A DNA stretch of 64,000 bases. Source: Armillaria gallica. Lineage: Eukaryota; Basidiomycota; Agaricomycetes; Agaricales; Physalacriaceae. The notes beneath the pieces are model-generated. The model made no database searches and was not told the origin of the DNA. It saw nothing but the letters and a program-made list of their open reading frames with translations. Below, one piece after another: positions 11,118 to 21,935 of the stretch. Positions within the stretch are counted from its first letter, which is position 1; each line of letters begins with the position of its first letter. The stretch is from the NCBI GenBank assembly GCA_037576215.1, contig JBANDB010000003.1, forward strand, positions 4,030,001 to 4,094,000, given 5' to 3'. The position numbers and the translations under genes are program-made.

Positions 11118-11880
11118 CTACCTTATACCACGAATAGTCTCGGTTGACAATTGGCTGCTGAACTTCGGAGGTAAAGGGTTGTCATCACCTAAGACTCCTT
11201 CATCACACGTCTTTGACGAAGCGGAGATCACTTGAGGAATATTTTCATGTCCGAAAATGAGGGAAGAGTCGTTTGTCGGGTGATATGTGTCCAGCGGGGA
11301 AACGGCGTCGTCTCGGGCATTGGCGAATATACCGGAGGCCTCTATACTCTCAGAGGGAAGGTCGACCCGTTCTCTCGGCGCCGACACAGACGACAGAGAT
11401 GACATAGAGGATGAAAGGCTCGATCCCCCGCCGTACAGGGCATAAAATGCACCCGCTTCATCGTCTGATTCTGATTCGGGTTCTGATAGACCTTCGCTCT
11501 GTGTACTAGAGGCAGGTCAGTCGAAATCAAGAGAACAGAAGATGGAGTTAGCTGCCTACTCGTATATCTCCGACTCTTCATCATCGGTTATTCCTGTTTC
11601 TTCCTCCTCAAAGCTAAAATAGAACGAATCAAGTATCTCGTCGACGAGGTCGGGTTGATCCTGATAGATCGTGTCTGGAGTCATAAGTGAGTTTTCAATG
11701 TGCTCAAGTACAAGGAGAGGGTGGCTTCTGGTGGTGGAAAGAACGTTAACGTGTGTTTAGTCGGCTGCCGCTAGAATCATATCCCCACATACCCCGAAAC
11801 CGCTTTACACAATCCCTGTGATTATCAAAATGGATCTGGAAGCAGCCATAGGAACTTCTCATCCGAGTTAGGTATGTCAT
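11118..11880 (-). CDS. Acidic serine-rich protein of unknown function
   Basis: Best model has three exons. Exon 1 (11880-11793) starts MTYLTRMRSSYGCFQ and ends at a GTATGT donor. Exon 2 (11674-11560) encodes DTIYQDQPDLVDEIL and a run of Glu (FSFEEEETGITDDEESE). Exon 3 (from 11504) is Ser/Asp/Glu-rich (LSEPESESDDEAGAFY) and ends IRGIR at 11118. Total length is near 195 residues. Introns join in a single frame. Composition suggests a mostly disordered nuclear or regulatory protein. I recognise no family. An alternative start at 11684 would drop exon 1. Confidence 0.5.
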
Positions 11881-12282
11881 GATGAACCATCATGGGCGCC
11901 TATCGACAACCTGTGATACTTGCACCCAATTTGGAGTCAAGAGGCGCAGTGAAGGCGACAACCTTATAAGTCCATACAGTCGTTTGTATTGCAGACACGA
12001 ATTCAAGGCGTGCCTTTGCGAGTCAAATTTGAGCGAGTTGTTCAAAAAGGACTAGAACAAAACGGGTCCATACTGAGCACGTAGTATTAAGAAAATGATG
12101 TGTCCAGTCAGACGCGTGATTAAGTAGTCCCGATGCGCCACTTCTGAAGAGGCTGAATGTTCAGGCCACGAGATCAATGGAATACGCAATTTGTGCAAGG
12201 CATCTTTAAACACCAGTAGGCTGGTTCCTGGCACGCAGCTTGAATTGAGTTCTCATCGTACACGTAGTCTGAAGCGAAGATC
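11881..12282. other. Intergenic, upstream of the acidic-protein gene
   Basis: About 400 bp between the start of the acidic-protein gene and the stop of the F-box gene, both on the minus strand. A 60-codon minus ORF (12052-12234) has no motif. A GTGAGA donor next to the F-box stop could allow an alternative 3' exon here, but the simpler stop at 12283 is preferred. Confidence 0.4.
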
Positions 12283-13887
12283 TCACCCTTTTATCATGCC
12301 GGTTTCCCACCATTCGCCAATTCCATAAGAATGTATCCAACGTGGGGATCTATACTCTCCTGCCTTGAGGAACCTAACTGAATAATCAGAGTATCTCTCC
12401 ACTTCCATTGTCCTTTTTCCGGTCCAAGATATCGTGCGAGCTGTTCTGATGATTGAAGAGTAGACTCGGGCGGCATCTTCGAATCTGGGATAGGGTTGAT
12501 CTTTGTCACCTGAGTGGCCCAGATATAAATGGTTAAGTCGCGGAAGCTCTTCAAGCAGAAGAGGAAGGACATCCTATAACAGGATTAAATATTACCTCGG
12601 GGAAGGAAACATGTCATTACCAGCTGCCCAAAACTGATTCCATCACACGGCAGGTACAGTTCTCGCAACGCACAGAATGAGCGAAATGAAACAGGTGAAC
12701 GCCCTCTGTCATTTCCAGCTCTTGGGAACGCGGTCTCGAAGTCCTCTCTCCGGTCCCATGGCTTAGATGTGCCAATGTAGAGGCGCCGGAGGGGACATGA
12801 CGCGATTCCTGCCGAAGCAAGAAGTTTGCCAAACAGTTCTGGGTTATACTTAAGGTCCAAAACGAGCTCCGTGAGGTTGTGTAACGCGTTGGTCTATTGC
12901 TGGTTCAGCGACTTCGACGTCGATGTAGAAAAAACGCACTTCAAAAAAGTAGACAGTATTCTCCAAATCATTCCAAATGCCGGTTCGTATATGTTCGAGA
13001 TGTCCATCTGTACCCCCAAAGATATTTTCGTCTAGCACAACACTGTCAGTATCAGCAGAGCTGCGCAACATCAACCGCGTGAGATGCTGTGCATGTTCCA
13101 ACTCCATCGGGCCCGTTACATCTAGAATGCGACTCTCAATTCCTACCCAGGGTCATCAGATGAGGTAGAAAACAATACAAACGCAAGGTGACTCGCCTCC
13201 CCATTTGCCTCCCCCCTTCATTTCATTCGCATACCAAGCCCTTCCGTCCCCAGCTTCCATTTCTAAAACTTCTAGGCGAGGAACATTGTACCATACCCTG
13301 GCCATTCGGCAACCGCAGTACTTGAGGTAGAGATGACGAAGTTGTGGTGCAATGATAGGGAAGGATTCTTCCTCGTCGCCTGAGGCGTCCTCGTCATCAC
13401 TGAAGTTCCCAAAGTCGGCATCATCAGCGTAGCATCCCTTGACGGTAAGACTGACGAGCGACGGGATCGATATAAGTACGCGCCTAACGAAGTAACCAGG
13501 TTGGCCACATGATATCACTTCGTGGCATTCGCAGCAGTCAATTGACGCGTGCGTAACATTGGTAAAATTTCTAAGGCCTTCTGCCAGTGCCTTGAGTATC
13601 CCAAGCGAGTAGTCAAAATGTCCTCGCAGCTTTATGTTTAAAGCCCGAGCGGCAGATACCCGCCGAAGATCTGCGCACAGAGTTGTGATGCGAGCGGCTT
13701 GCAAATCATCCTCAGGTCCCAAAGACACATTACACGCGATGTAAACGTGTCGCCATAAGAGAGGGCGGATGATTGCTGACAGAATATGGCTACCAGCCAG
13801 CGAGGCACTGAGGAGGGAAGCATTATCATGGACCTCACTGGCGATGAGAGAGAGGGTTTCTTGAGGGAGATCCAATAATTCAACCAT
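12283..13887 (-). CDS. F-box-like protein with leucine-rich repeat character
   Basis: Starts MVELLDLPQETLSLIASEV, the LPxE...I pattern of fungal F-boxes, followed by SAIIRPLLWRHVYI. The rest is a string of leucine-rich segments: IPSLVSLTVKGC, APQLRHLYLKYCGC, VPRLEVLEMEAGD, NALHNLTELVLDL, FCALRELYLPCDG, LLLEELPRLNHLYLGH. Four exons join in one frame. The first intron (13196-13143) has a GC donor (GCGAGT) and a TAG acceptor. The second starts GTGCGT, the third GTAATG. The C-terminus ends GIGEWWETGMIKG at TGA 12283-12285. F-box proteins link targets to SCF ubiquitin ligases; large families of unknown targets are typical of Agaricomycetes. Confidence 0.72.
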
Positions 13888-14096
13888 GAGTCTTGCATTG
13901 CTGGCCAGAAATTTTGAATGCTTTTCTATGGACGGTGAGGGATGATCCGGAGAGTTCGGGAATTCAGGTTCGACGCCAGGTATTGATAATTAGCTGACTA
14001 ACATGTGGAGAGTTTTCGGACTATATTGCCGGATTAATGATACCTGGCTTTCGAGTGAGTTGGGAGTATACCTCGATGAGATATCTGAATACAGTT

Positions 14097-15900
14097 TCAC
14101 AGCATATCCTCTACAATCTTTAACATCGTCCTCGTACCAGTTCGAACGGTCCTCTCATAACCGTTCCACTCATGCGCGTGACTCCGTATACTCCGTATCT
14201 CGTCAGCCAACTGATGCCTTAACGACATCGTTGAATCAGCAACGCCATGGTCTTCGGATTCGTTTGACGGCGGCAATAACATCAAGAACGATAGCTCGGT
14301 GTCGAGATGTGCCGAGCGAGCATTGAGATTTGTTGATCCAAAGAGGGTGAGTATTGGATCTGTTGCGGCTGTCGGTGAAAGCCAAAGTCCTAGTTTGTTT
14401 TTAGTTAAGACTTTTTCTGACGATGATGGTTTTCACCCACCTTTTGCGTGATAGGTCCAGCCTTCTTTTTCCCACTCATGAAATTGGATGCCTGTGCCAG
14501 AGCCTTCATCCCAAGATCTTTCTCCATGGTCTACAGTTCGAATAAAGCGTCGTTCCAGAATGGTATATCCTTCAGGAATACGACTAGATATACCCTTCGA
14601 CCCATAAAACCCGTTGGCCTAGATAGTCGAATGAATCACCAATAGCTTCAACACAAAAACAGGAGGCAAACCTTAGGGCTGGCTGCAAGAACACGAACGT
14701 CCACGCCCGGTGAAGTGAGTAAGAGATCCTGATAAGGCTTGTACAAGTTGAAATACCCGCTAGTAAGGTCCATGAATGGGCGTGGACCCTGCGAGATGCT
14801 TCGAAGGTGCTTGAACAAGAGTTCTATTGCAGTCTCTTCCTCTCGTATGCCAAATTGGCCACCTTGTACTATTGGGAATAGGATGACGTCACCGGCAGAC
14901 GATCCGAAGGTTGAGGACTGGCGATGTCTTTCCTGGAAGGTAGACAAGGCCTTCTGCAGTTTCTCATTGAAATTGTGCGGATGTGTATCAGGGTCTGACC
15001 AATGCACGGTATAATCCTCTTGTCGATATGAATACGGTGTGCTATCCGGGGTCGTATCTTCAGCTGGAGACAGCATGTACGAACATTTTGATACTACTTT
15101 CAAGAATTGAAAGCAGTAATTGGCAAGTTGCTTTTGCTTAAAAAAATGGATGTAGCGGTCTTGACGGTTGGTGAAATATGATTCGTTGAGATTTGCACTA
15201 AAATTTGATCAACCAGATGCATTTTCGGAACTAGCGTATTCACTCACCCACTGATTAGAACATCATCGTCGGCGCCGTATATCTTGGCGTGCCATGTGCC
15301 CCAACCTTCGTTGAACCGTGGAGGCACCACCTTCGCTAGTAGTCCACGAAGGCTTGGACTTCGGAAAAGGTGCACATGGACGCGCTGCGGAAAGGCGCGC
15401 AAAAGGGGGAGAAGTAATCTCGCTGTAGATGCAGATCCAGGTCGCGTTGAGCGATTCAAGTCTAGCTGTATATGCAACTGAAGGGCCGGTTTTCCTTGTA
15501 AAGCTGAAGAAAGCGAGGCAATCTGAGTATTTAGTCAATACAACCGAGGTATAATACCTAATCACATACCAGTTCTGTTTCACCGGAGCCGATGTAGAGC
15601 GAGGAGAGAAATATTCGATTTTGAGCACGTTGAATCATGTCCTAGAATAGGTGGGCGTCGGTCCTCAAAAAGAAAGGCCTCAATGTTAGTACACACCAGA
15701 ACCAACGCGTAAAACTCGCTCGGTTGGGAGAGTATTTGTATTCCATTGGCGGGGACGGAGAAAGTTGGTTGTTTCTGTCTGAGGTCGGCGCCAAAATTGT
15801 GAATGGCGGCATCAAATACAGCGGTAGATGCAGAACGAGCAGGGTGGAATCTGACTAGAGGAAAGGCGCGAGTAAGAGCTGCCCGTCGCAAGGCGAGCAT
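14097..15900 (-). CDS. PGS1: CDP-diacylglycerol-glycerol-3-phosphate 3-phosphatidyltransferase (PGS1)
   Basis: Makes phosphatidylglycerol-phosphate from CDP-diacylglycerol and glycerol-3-phosphate, the committed step to cardiolipin in mitochondria. The N-terminus MLALRRAALTRAFPLVRFH looks like a presequence. The first PLD-type motif is WHAKIYGADDDVLISGANL (HxK). The second is less canonical, LTLFGSTNLNARSAHLDTEL, in the place of the family's second HKD region. Between them are FMDLTSGYFNLYKPYQDLLL and VLAASPKANGFYGSKG, typical of PGS1. Several short introns split the gene. The start is the ATG at 15900; the open frame extends to a TTG upstream. Stop is at 14097-14099. Confidence 0.88.
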
Positions 15901-15993
15901 GGTGGCCAAGACAAATTGAATTTTTGATTTCTTTTTGAGGCGTGCGAGTCAAACAGATGTACACAATTCGGACCGGACTCCGTATCTCTACTA

Positions 15994-17022
15994 CTATGAA
16001 GTACCCAGAGTCTTCTTGGACTCGTCTACAAACCGGAGAAGAGCATCTACGTCGCCGCCATCTCCTCTGTTCTGCGAAGCATGTGCTTCTGCTACTCTTT
16101 CGAAAAGTTTCGCGATCCCCTTATATGTCTTGCTCCCTTCTCTGCCTACGAAGCCCGAAACCTCCTCCATCTCAAACGCCATCCGATATGCCTTGGGTAT
16201 CATCTGGGGAATTAGACGGACGATAATGTCGAGAAAAGCGGGCTGGGATATGCTCATGGCATGCAAAAGCCCTTGTGCGGTAGCCGGCGAGCTTGCTTGT
16301 GCAGCTATATCTGAATTAGTGCTCTGTGGCAGCTTCGTTTGGTGCCGCATCTCACCAAGAATGGACGTCGCGCATATTCCAATAGTCCCTTTTACGATAG
16401 CCTTCGTGGAATATGTGTGACCAATGATACGATGCGGTCCACAAGATGAGTCACTCACTGCATGCGACATTTTCACAGCGCTGGCATCACCGATACCCGC
16501 GCCCTCACCCTTGAGAGGGATGATATACAATCCAAACTTTGTCGAAATCTCTGCGAACACATCCAACGCAGACAAGTCATCTGGATGTGCAGAAACATAT
16601 ATTCCAGGATTGTTGGTGTCGGAAGGAGGGAATCCAATAATGACGCCATCGAGGAACCTGATTTTCGTCCCAGTGAAGAGCTGAGCTATCTGCTTGATCG
16701 TTTTGGGATTGACCGCATTACAGTCGGCAAAGATAATATCGTCGCGAGTCACCTCCGCTAACTCTCTGTACGCGTGAAGTATATCCTCCGCGACACGTGC
16801 TGCTTCCTTTGGTGGAACGACGCTGTATATAATCGAGCACTTGGCGACGATTTCAGAATACGAGGCATGGACCATCCCAGACGCCTTTGCACGTTCAACT
16901 GCTGCTTCCGATCTACCATCGAGGTTCGTCATAATGGGCCCCGCTCCAGAGCTAAAAAGTCGAAGGGCCATCGCAGATCCCATGGCCCCGGGGCCCAGCA
17001 ACGCGATGGTGTGTGAAGACAT
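15994..17022 (-). CDS. 6-phosphogluconate dehydrogenase-like oxidoreductase (NAD(P)-binding plus DUF1932-type C-domain)
   Basis: An N-terminal Rossmann fold begins IALLGPGAMGSAMALRLFSS (GxGxxG). It is followed by YSVVPPKEAARVAEDIL and DCNAVNPKTIKQIAQLF. The C-terminal helical domain contains GDASAVKMSHA then AIVKGTIGICATSIL, with the catalytic-type lysine region of the beta-hydroxyacid dehydrogenase family. The substrate is not predictable. A 57-nt intron (16458-16402, GTGAGT...AAG) splits KMSHA from AIVKG. It is a multiple of three with no stop, so unspliced mRNA would still be read through with 19 extra residues. The ATG at 17022 (MSSHTIALLG) is the start; an upstream open stretch begins only at TTG. 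Confidence 0.85.
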   Translation of the reverse strand: MSSHTIALLGPGAMGSAMALRLFSSGAGPIMTNLDGRSEAAVERAKASGMVHASYSEIVAKCSIIYSVVPPKEAARVAEDILHAYRELAEVTRDDIIFADCNAVNPKTIKQIAQLFTGTKIRFLDGVIIGFPPSDTNNPGIYVSAHPDDLSALDVFAEISTKFGLYIIPLKGEGAGIGDASAVKMSHAVSDSSCGPHRIIGHTYSTKAIVKGTIGICATSILGEMRHQTKLPQSTNSDIAAQASSPATAQGLLHAMSISQPAFLDIIVRLIPQMIPKAYRMAFEMEEVSGFVGREGSKTYKGIAKLFERVAEAHASQNRGDGGDVDALLRFVDESKKTLGTS

Positions 17023-17304
17023 GAATAAGGTTGTAAGTACCAATGTTCTCCGAAGGAAGATGGATAGATAGATAACCGGAAGGAAGATAAACTCGTTAGC
17101 TTCGGCCGATTCAGAAGGTCGGAATGACTTCCTCGGAATAGGTCTGGAATTGAATTATCACGGAACCGTCAAGGAACGATCCTTTTCTTGTGTGGCGGCC
17201 CTTTTGTGTTCAGCACCATGAAAGAGTCAGGAAGATGATTTGTTCCTGCTTGTGCAGCATGCTGATATCATAATCAATACGCGAGTAAAACTTCAACACA
17301 ACGC

Positions 17305-18920
17305 TCAGAAAATCTCCTCTTCTGCATCAGCCTCTTCCAACGGTGGCCAAAAATCCGAACCCTCTGCATCTGGCCTTAGAACTTTAATTGCCTCCCGGAA
17401 AACGGCTTCTGCATACTCCACGGCAAGATCCGAAGAGTCGGGGAGGGGGACGACCGGAAGTTGCGGGGAGACTAAACAAGTTCCCAAATCAGACTCGGGC
17501 TCGGAATTCCGAGTAGACGGTGGGCTCTGGAGGTAGAAAGAAGTAAATAGCGGTACAAGAGGAGTAGGGGACGGGGACGTCTGGAGAGCGGCAGTCAGAT
17601 ACGGCGTGAGGATGATTTCTGGTGATAACGTTTCAGAAGGAAGGACAGGCATAGATAGATATAAGATCCATCTGTCTTTGGGGGTAGATTGGGTCCCTTC
17701 GCCGACGACGAAGGCTGTTGCGGCTGTTGACGATGATGTGAGAGAATTCGGTGGAAAGATGAGGATCCCAGTGTCAAGGAGGGGTTCACGAGCATCAGTA
17801 ACCTCTTCTGTTGAACGTACTTTGGTACCGAACGACAGCGGTTGGTCGATGATGGCTACGCATCGTGCCATACAGTAGCCTGATACCGGCGCTGGTGAAG
17901 AAACCGCAACGCGTCTCTGATGCAGAGCAGGACTTGATGGAAGGTGAGTTGCAGACGAAATCACGACGCAGGAAGTGAGCGGCTCAGGGAAATCGTCAAG
18001 GGTAACGGTATATTGGGATTCTGAGTAGGTAATGGAAGACATCTTGCGGCCGAGAATATAGACGCCTCCAGCTACTGCCGCCGTACGGCAAAAGCCTTGA
18101 GCGATTTCGCCTGAGCCGCCATAATGACCTACGAGGAAAGGCGAGGACCCATAGCGTCCGGTCGAACGAAGGTAGTGGCGCATTCGGCGCAGGGCGCGTA
18201 GAGTGGGATCTGTAGCAAGATCGTATAGAAGAAGTAGATTGATATGTACGAAGACATACCTTGAGCAGTGAAGCAGAACGCTAACGCATACGAAATGGCT
18301 GCTACTGTCTCGTCGTTGAGCGTGAATACCGTTTTCAAAAATTCGCCAAACGCCATCTCCTCCCTTCCCTCCAGCTCAGGCTTCCCCTCAAACTCCCCTG
18401 AGGCAAACATGAGAAATCGCATCAGGCGCCGTTTATCCACCAGACTGATGTCCTTGTTCTTGAACACATCTTCTTTGCTCCCTGGGACGCTTTTCACGGC
18501 TCCCGAAGCAACGTCATACATTCCTACGCGCTCAACAAGCTGGAACCCTCCATATCTGGATACTCCGGACGCTATGAGGGCAGATATGAGGGGCCCGACC
18601 GACGGTATCACAGCCGGTGAGAGAGAAATGGTGTATTGGCGTGCATGGGGCAGTTTAGTGCGTGTGCCGGAGAACGCAGAGAAGGATTCGTGATTCCTAT
18701 CGGTCCATTCGACGAACTCATCCAACGAGAGACTGGCCTCGTCAGCGCCGTAATAAGGATTGTTGTCGATATGGGCAACTTTAAAGCCAGCTTTGGATAG
18801 CGCGCTGGAAAATAAGAAGAAGAGAAAAAGAATACTTGAATTTCAGACTCACGCGGCTATAATGGATTCTACGAGACCAGTTCCAAGGATAACTATGTCG
18901 AAAGCGCTTTCGTCAGTCAT
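17305..18920 (-). CDS. MRS6: Rab escort protein (Rab geranylgeranyltransferase component A)
   Basis: Presents newly made Rab GTPases to geranylgeranyltransferase II, so that they gain membrane anchors. Three exons (18920-18853, 18804-18260, 18209-17305) give about 505 residues. The N-terminus DIVILGTGLVESIIAAAL is the GDI/REP nucleotide-fold motif, followed by HIDNNPYYGADEASL, YGGFQLVERVGMYDVASG and the sequence-conserved region RYGSSPFLVGHYGGSGEIAQGF. The C-terminus (residues about 400-505) is longer and less conserved than in RabGDI, and the GDI signature is diverged, so REP is preferred over GDI. The symbol follows the yeast gene. Confidence 0.85.
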
Positions 18921-19272
18921 GGAGGAGAGGGGGAGAAGGTTAGGGTCACGGTCCGAACTGCCGCGTTTGAATTTCATTTACTTGCAGCTGTTTGCATAGT
19001 TGCATGTGTTTTGCACGAGAGAAGAGACTTCGTCATAAACCAGTAGTCTATCGGGCTTGCCACATAGGCCTAGGGTTTATGGCTATTTCGGCGATCTCAG
19101 AGATTCTTTTGCGCCCTCTAATCCCTGTTTATGACGAAGATATCAATATTGACTGGTTTCCTCCGTGTGCAACCCTGACCATCATAACGCTTTTCTCGGG
19201 TTGCCGGCCTTGTTAAATAAATAGCGTCGGCGTACAATCTCCGCTCGATTCACTAGGATTCCTACCTTCGCT
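18921..19272. promoter_or_regulatory. Divergent intergenic region, Rab escort protein / P450
   Basis: 352 bp between two divergent start codons. TTAAATAAATA lies about 60 bp before the P450 ATG and may serve as a TATA-like element. No ORF here has support. Confidence 0.35.
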
Positions 19273-21671
19273 ATGATTTTGCTCACCGCACTCTGGGTCC
19301 TCATCTTCTCGATTATTGTGCATCTGGTATACAAGAGATGGACTCGGATTTCAATCGCTAACATTCGTGGGCCTCAGTCACGTTCAATCTTGTACGGTAG
19401 GTGTAGTATCCATCCAAATATCGCCTATGATACCATTAAAACTGTGTTTACCTAGGCAACTTCCCAGAAATGTTAGAAGGGCAAGCTGGTGATGTCTGTT
19501 ACCCACCCCCTTCTTTATACGAAACACTAATGCCACATGTGTTAGATTGACTTCAAGTGGCAGGAGGAGTTTGGAGATGTTATCCGAATAAAGGCACCCT
19601 TCGGTGTACGCTTTTCATTCCTCCAACTGTAAAACAAACGTAACCCAATACTTCATAGGAAGATCGGTTGCTCATTTCGGACCCTAAAGCGTTGCAGTAC
19701 ATCTATCAGTCCCCCGGATATGGCTTTACCAAGACATCGGGCCGTCTTGCGGTATCTCAGACGATTTTTGGCCCTGGGCTCGTGAGCGTCGATGGTACGC
19801 CACAGAGTTTTGTATCCTGAATAATGCATGACTAAGTGGAGTAGGCGATGTTCATAGACGACAGAGAAGGGTTATGATGCCCGGTTTCGGAACTCCAGAA
19901 ATCAAGGCTTTCGTACCAATTTTTTTCACACATGCCGGGAAGGTGAATGTCAATTCAAGATGTGTCTCCTGTAGTCTAAAGTGTCCTGCAGATGGCTGCC
20001 AAATGGAGAGATATCATTTCCGGAAACGATGGCCTGTCGGGTATTGTGGATGTCCCTGCATGGACATCTCGTGCAACGCTGGACATTATAGGACAAGGTT
20101 TGGAATTTCTAGGGGTCAACTTGGAGATGCTAAAATTTGACGCTTAGCTGCTTTCGACTACGACTTTGGGGCTCTTGATGACAAAGATAACACTCTCACC
20201 AAAATTGTGTCGAATCTCGTGTAGGCCAAAATAGACTGCGAGGAGCAATGCTAAGTCTCACTTTTCTTTCAGCTTCGATACATTTGGCCTTCCGACAAAC
20301 AAAGCCGTCCTCTCTTTGAGCGTCATGGACTTACTTCCTTTCTGGCTTTCCAGATTCATCACCAAGTCTTTGCCGATATCGCGTTTGGCCCACGCTCATA
20401 AATTGAACCGATTGACTGGCGCCGTCTCGAAGCAACTGGTCAAAGAAAAGTATGATGCTCTGATCGACGGTAAATCTAACAAGGACATCATGAGTTTGTT
20501 AGGTGCGTCCAGTCCTTGTGTTGTCGAATTCACCGTAGTAACATAAATCAGTCAAGGCCAATGCATCTCAGAACCCAGAAACAAGTCTCTCAGAGAAAGA
20601 ACTGCTTGCGCAGATGATGTGGGTTATACAAAGTCTTCAGTATGTGACTCACAACTCAACCCTTGCAGCACAATTATCATGGCAGGTCACGAAACAACGT
20701 CAAATTCTTTGTCGTGGGCATTGTTGGAACTTGCGAAGCATCCAGAAATACAGTCTAAACTTCGAGATGAGATTCGAGCCATGGAACCTCTGGTTCTTTC
20801 CCGTGGCGGATCATTCACGGCCACAGATTTCGATAATATGCCCTATTTGACTGCCGTCATGAAGGTAGGTAACTGTGCCTCTCTGAGAACGGTCAATTCT
20901 CATTCCGTCAATTCAGGAGAGCCTTCGGTTCCATCCAGTTTCATACAATATTTTCAGAGTATCTGAAAAGGATGATGTATTGCCTCTACTGAAGCCAATA
21001 ATCAGCAAAGACGGGAAAATCATGCATGAAGTGCCAATTCCGAAAGGTCTCCAAATCATTGCGTCGATTGCTGCATATAACAGGTACTTGATCGCCGCGA
21101 CTCAACCTTATCGTACTCATTGTATATTTGTGACCTCCTAGGAACAAGGATATATTCGGAGAGGACTCAAATGTCTTCAATCCTGATCGCTGGTTGCGTG
21201 ACAATGTCAAGTCAAGTGTATCCCTTGGCATGTATGCAAATCTGTATGCATCTCCACCCACTGCCATGTATACCAGTAATATTCAATTGCTTTCCAGATT
21301 CACCTTTTCCGGCGGTGGAAGAGCGTGTATTGGGTGGAGATTTGCGTACGTAAACCTTTGCTCTTGGCATTATTCCGTATATCTGAAGACTTGATAGGGT
21401 ACTCGAGCTATCGGCATTTATCGTTGAACTTTTGAATAACTTTGAGTTTTCCTTGACGGATAAAGGTGGCAGCATTCGACGGGAAGCTTGCTTTGTGATG
21501 ACTCCTACGCTTGAAGGCCAGCGGGAAAATGGGACACAAATGCATCTTAACATTCGAATTGCTTCTCGGGATGACATGTGGCTAGTACTATATAGCAGAA
21601 TGGATGTTACTTCGAACTTTAGCGGGCGAAATTTCTTGGGGTGTTCAGTTCACGGAGACAGTATGGCATGA
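19273..21671 (+). CDS. Cytochrome P450 (monooxygenase), single copy, many exons
   Basis: Heme monooxygenase with an N-terminal membrane anchor (MILLTALWVLIFSIIVHLVY). Conserved motifs appear in order across about 12 exons: HRRQRRVMMPGF (helix C), IIMAGHETTSNSLSWALLEL (I-helix AGxET), ESLRFHP (ExxR), NPDRW, and FSGGGRACIGWRFA (heme signature with ligand Cys). The helix C and I-helix patterns resemble the CYP5150 group common in Agaricomycetes, but the family is not certain. It is only distantly related to the P450 array at the right end. The last exon runs to 21671; the final 30 residues extend past the usual end, so the true stop may be reached by another splice. Confidence 0.82.
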
Positions 21672-21935
21672 TGGATACAATAAATTTCTCAGCTGATGCT
21701 ATATCTGTAACCGCTCGAGGAAGCGCCCAGCAAAGTGCCAGGAATTGTCAAGGAAATAATTCCTTGCATATTCCGCCCGAGCCGATCTTGCCGCCGGTGT
21801 CGAATTGCGGGTTCGCTCACCTTTATCACCTATCTGAATGGATTTCGGAATCTGCCAGGAATGGATATCCGTCTCTCATATAGCTTTGTCACGGAGCTAA
21901 TCTAGCCTTCGGACGTATACTGCCTTGAGCTAACC

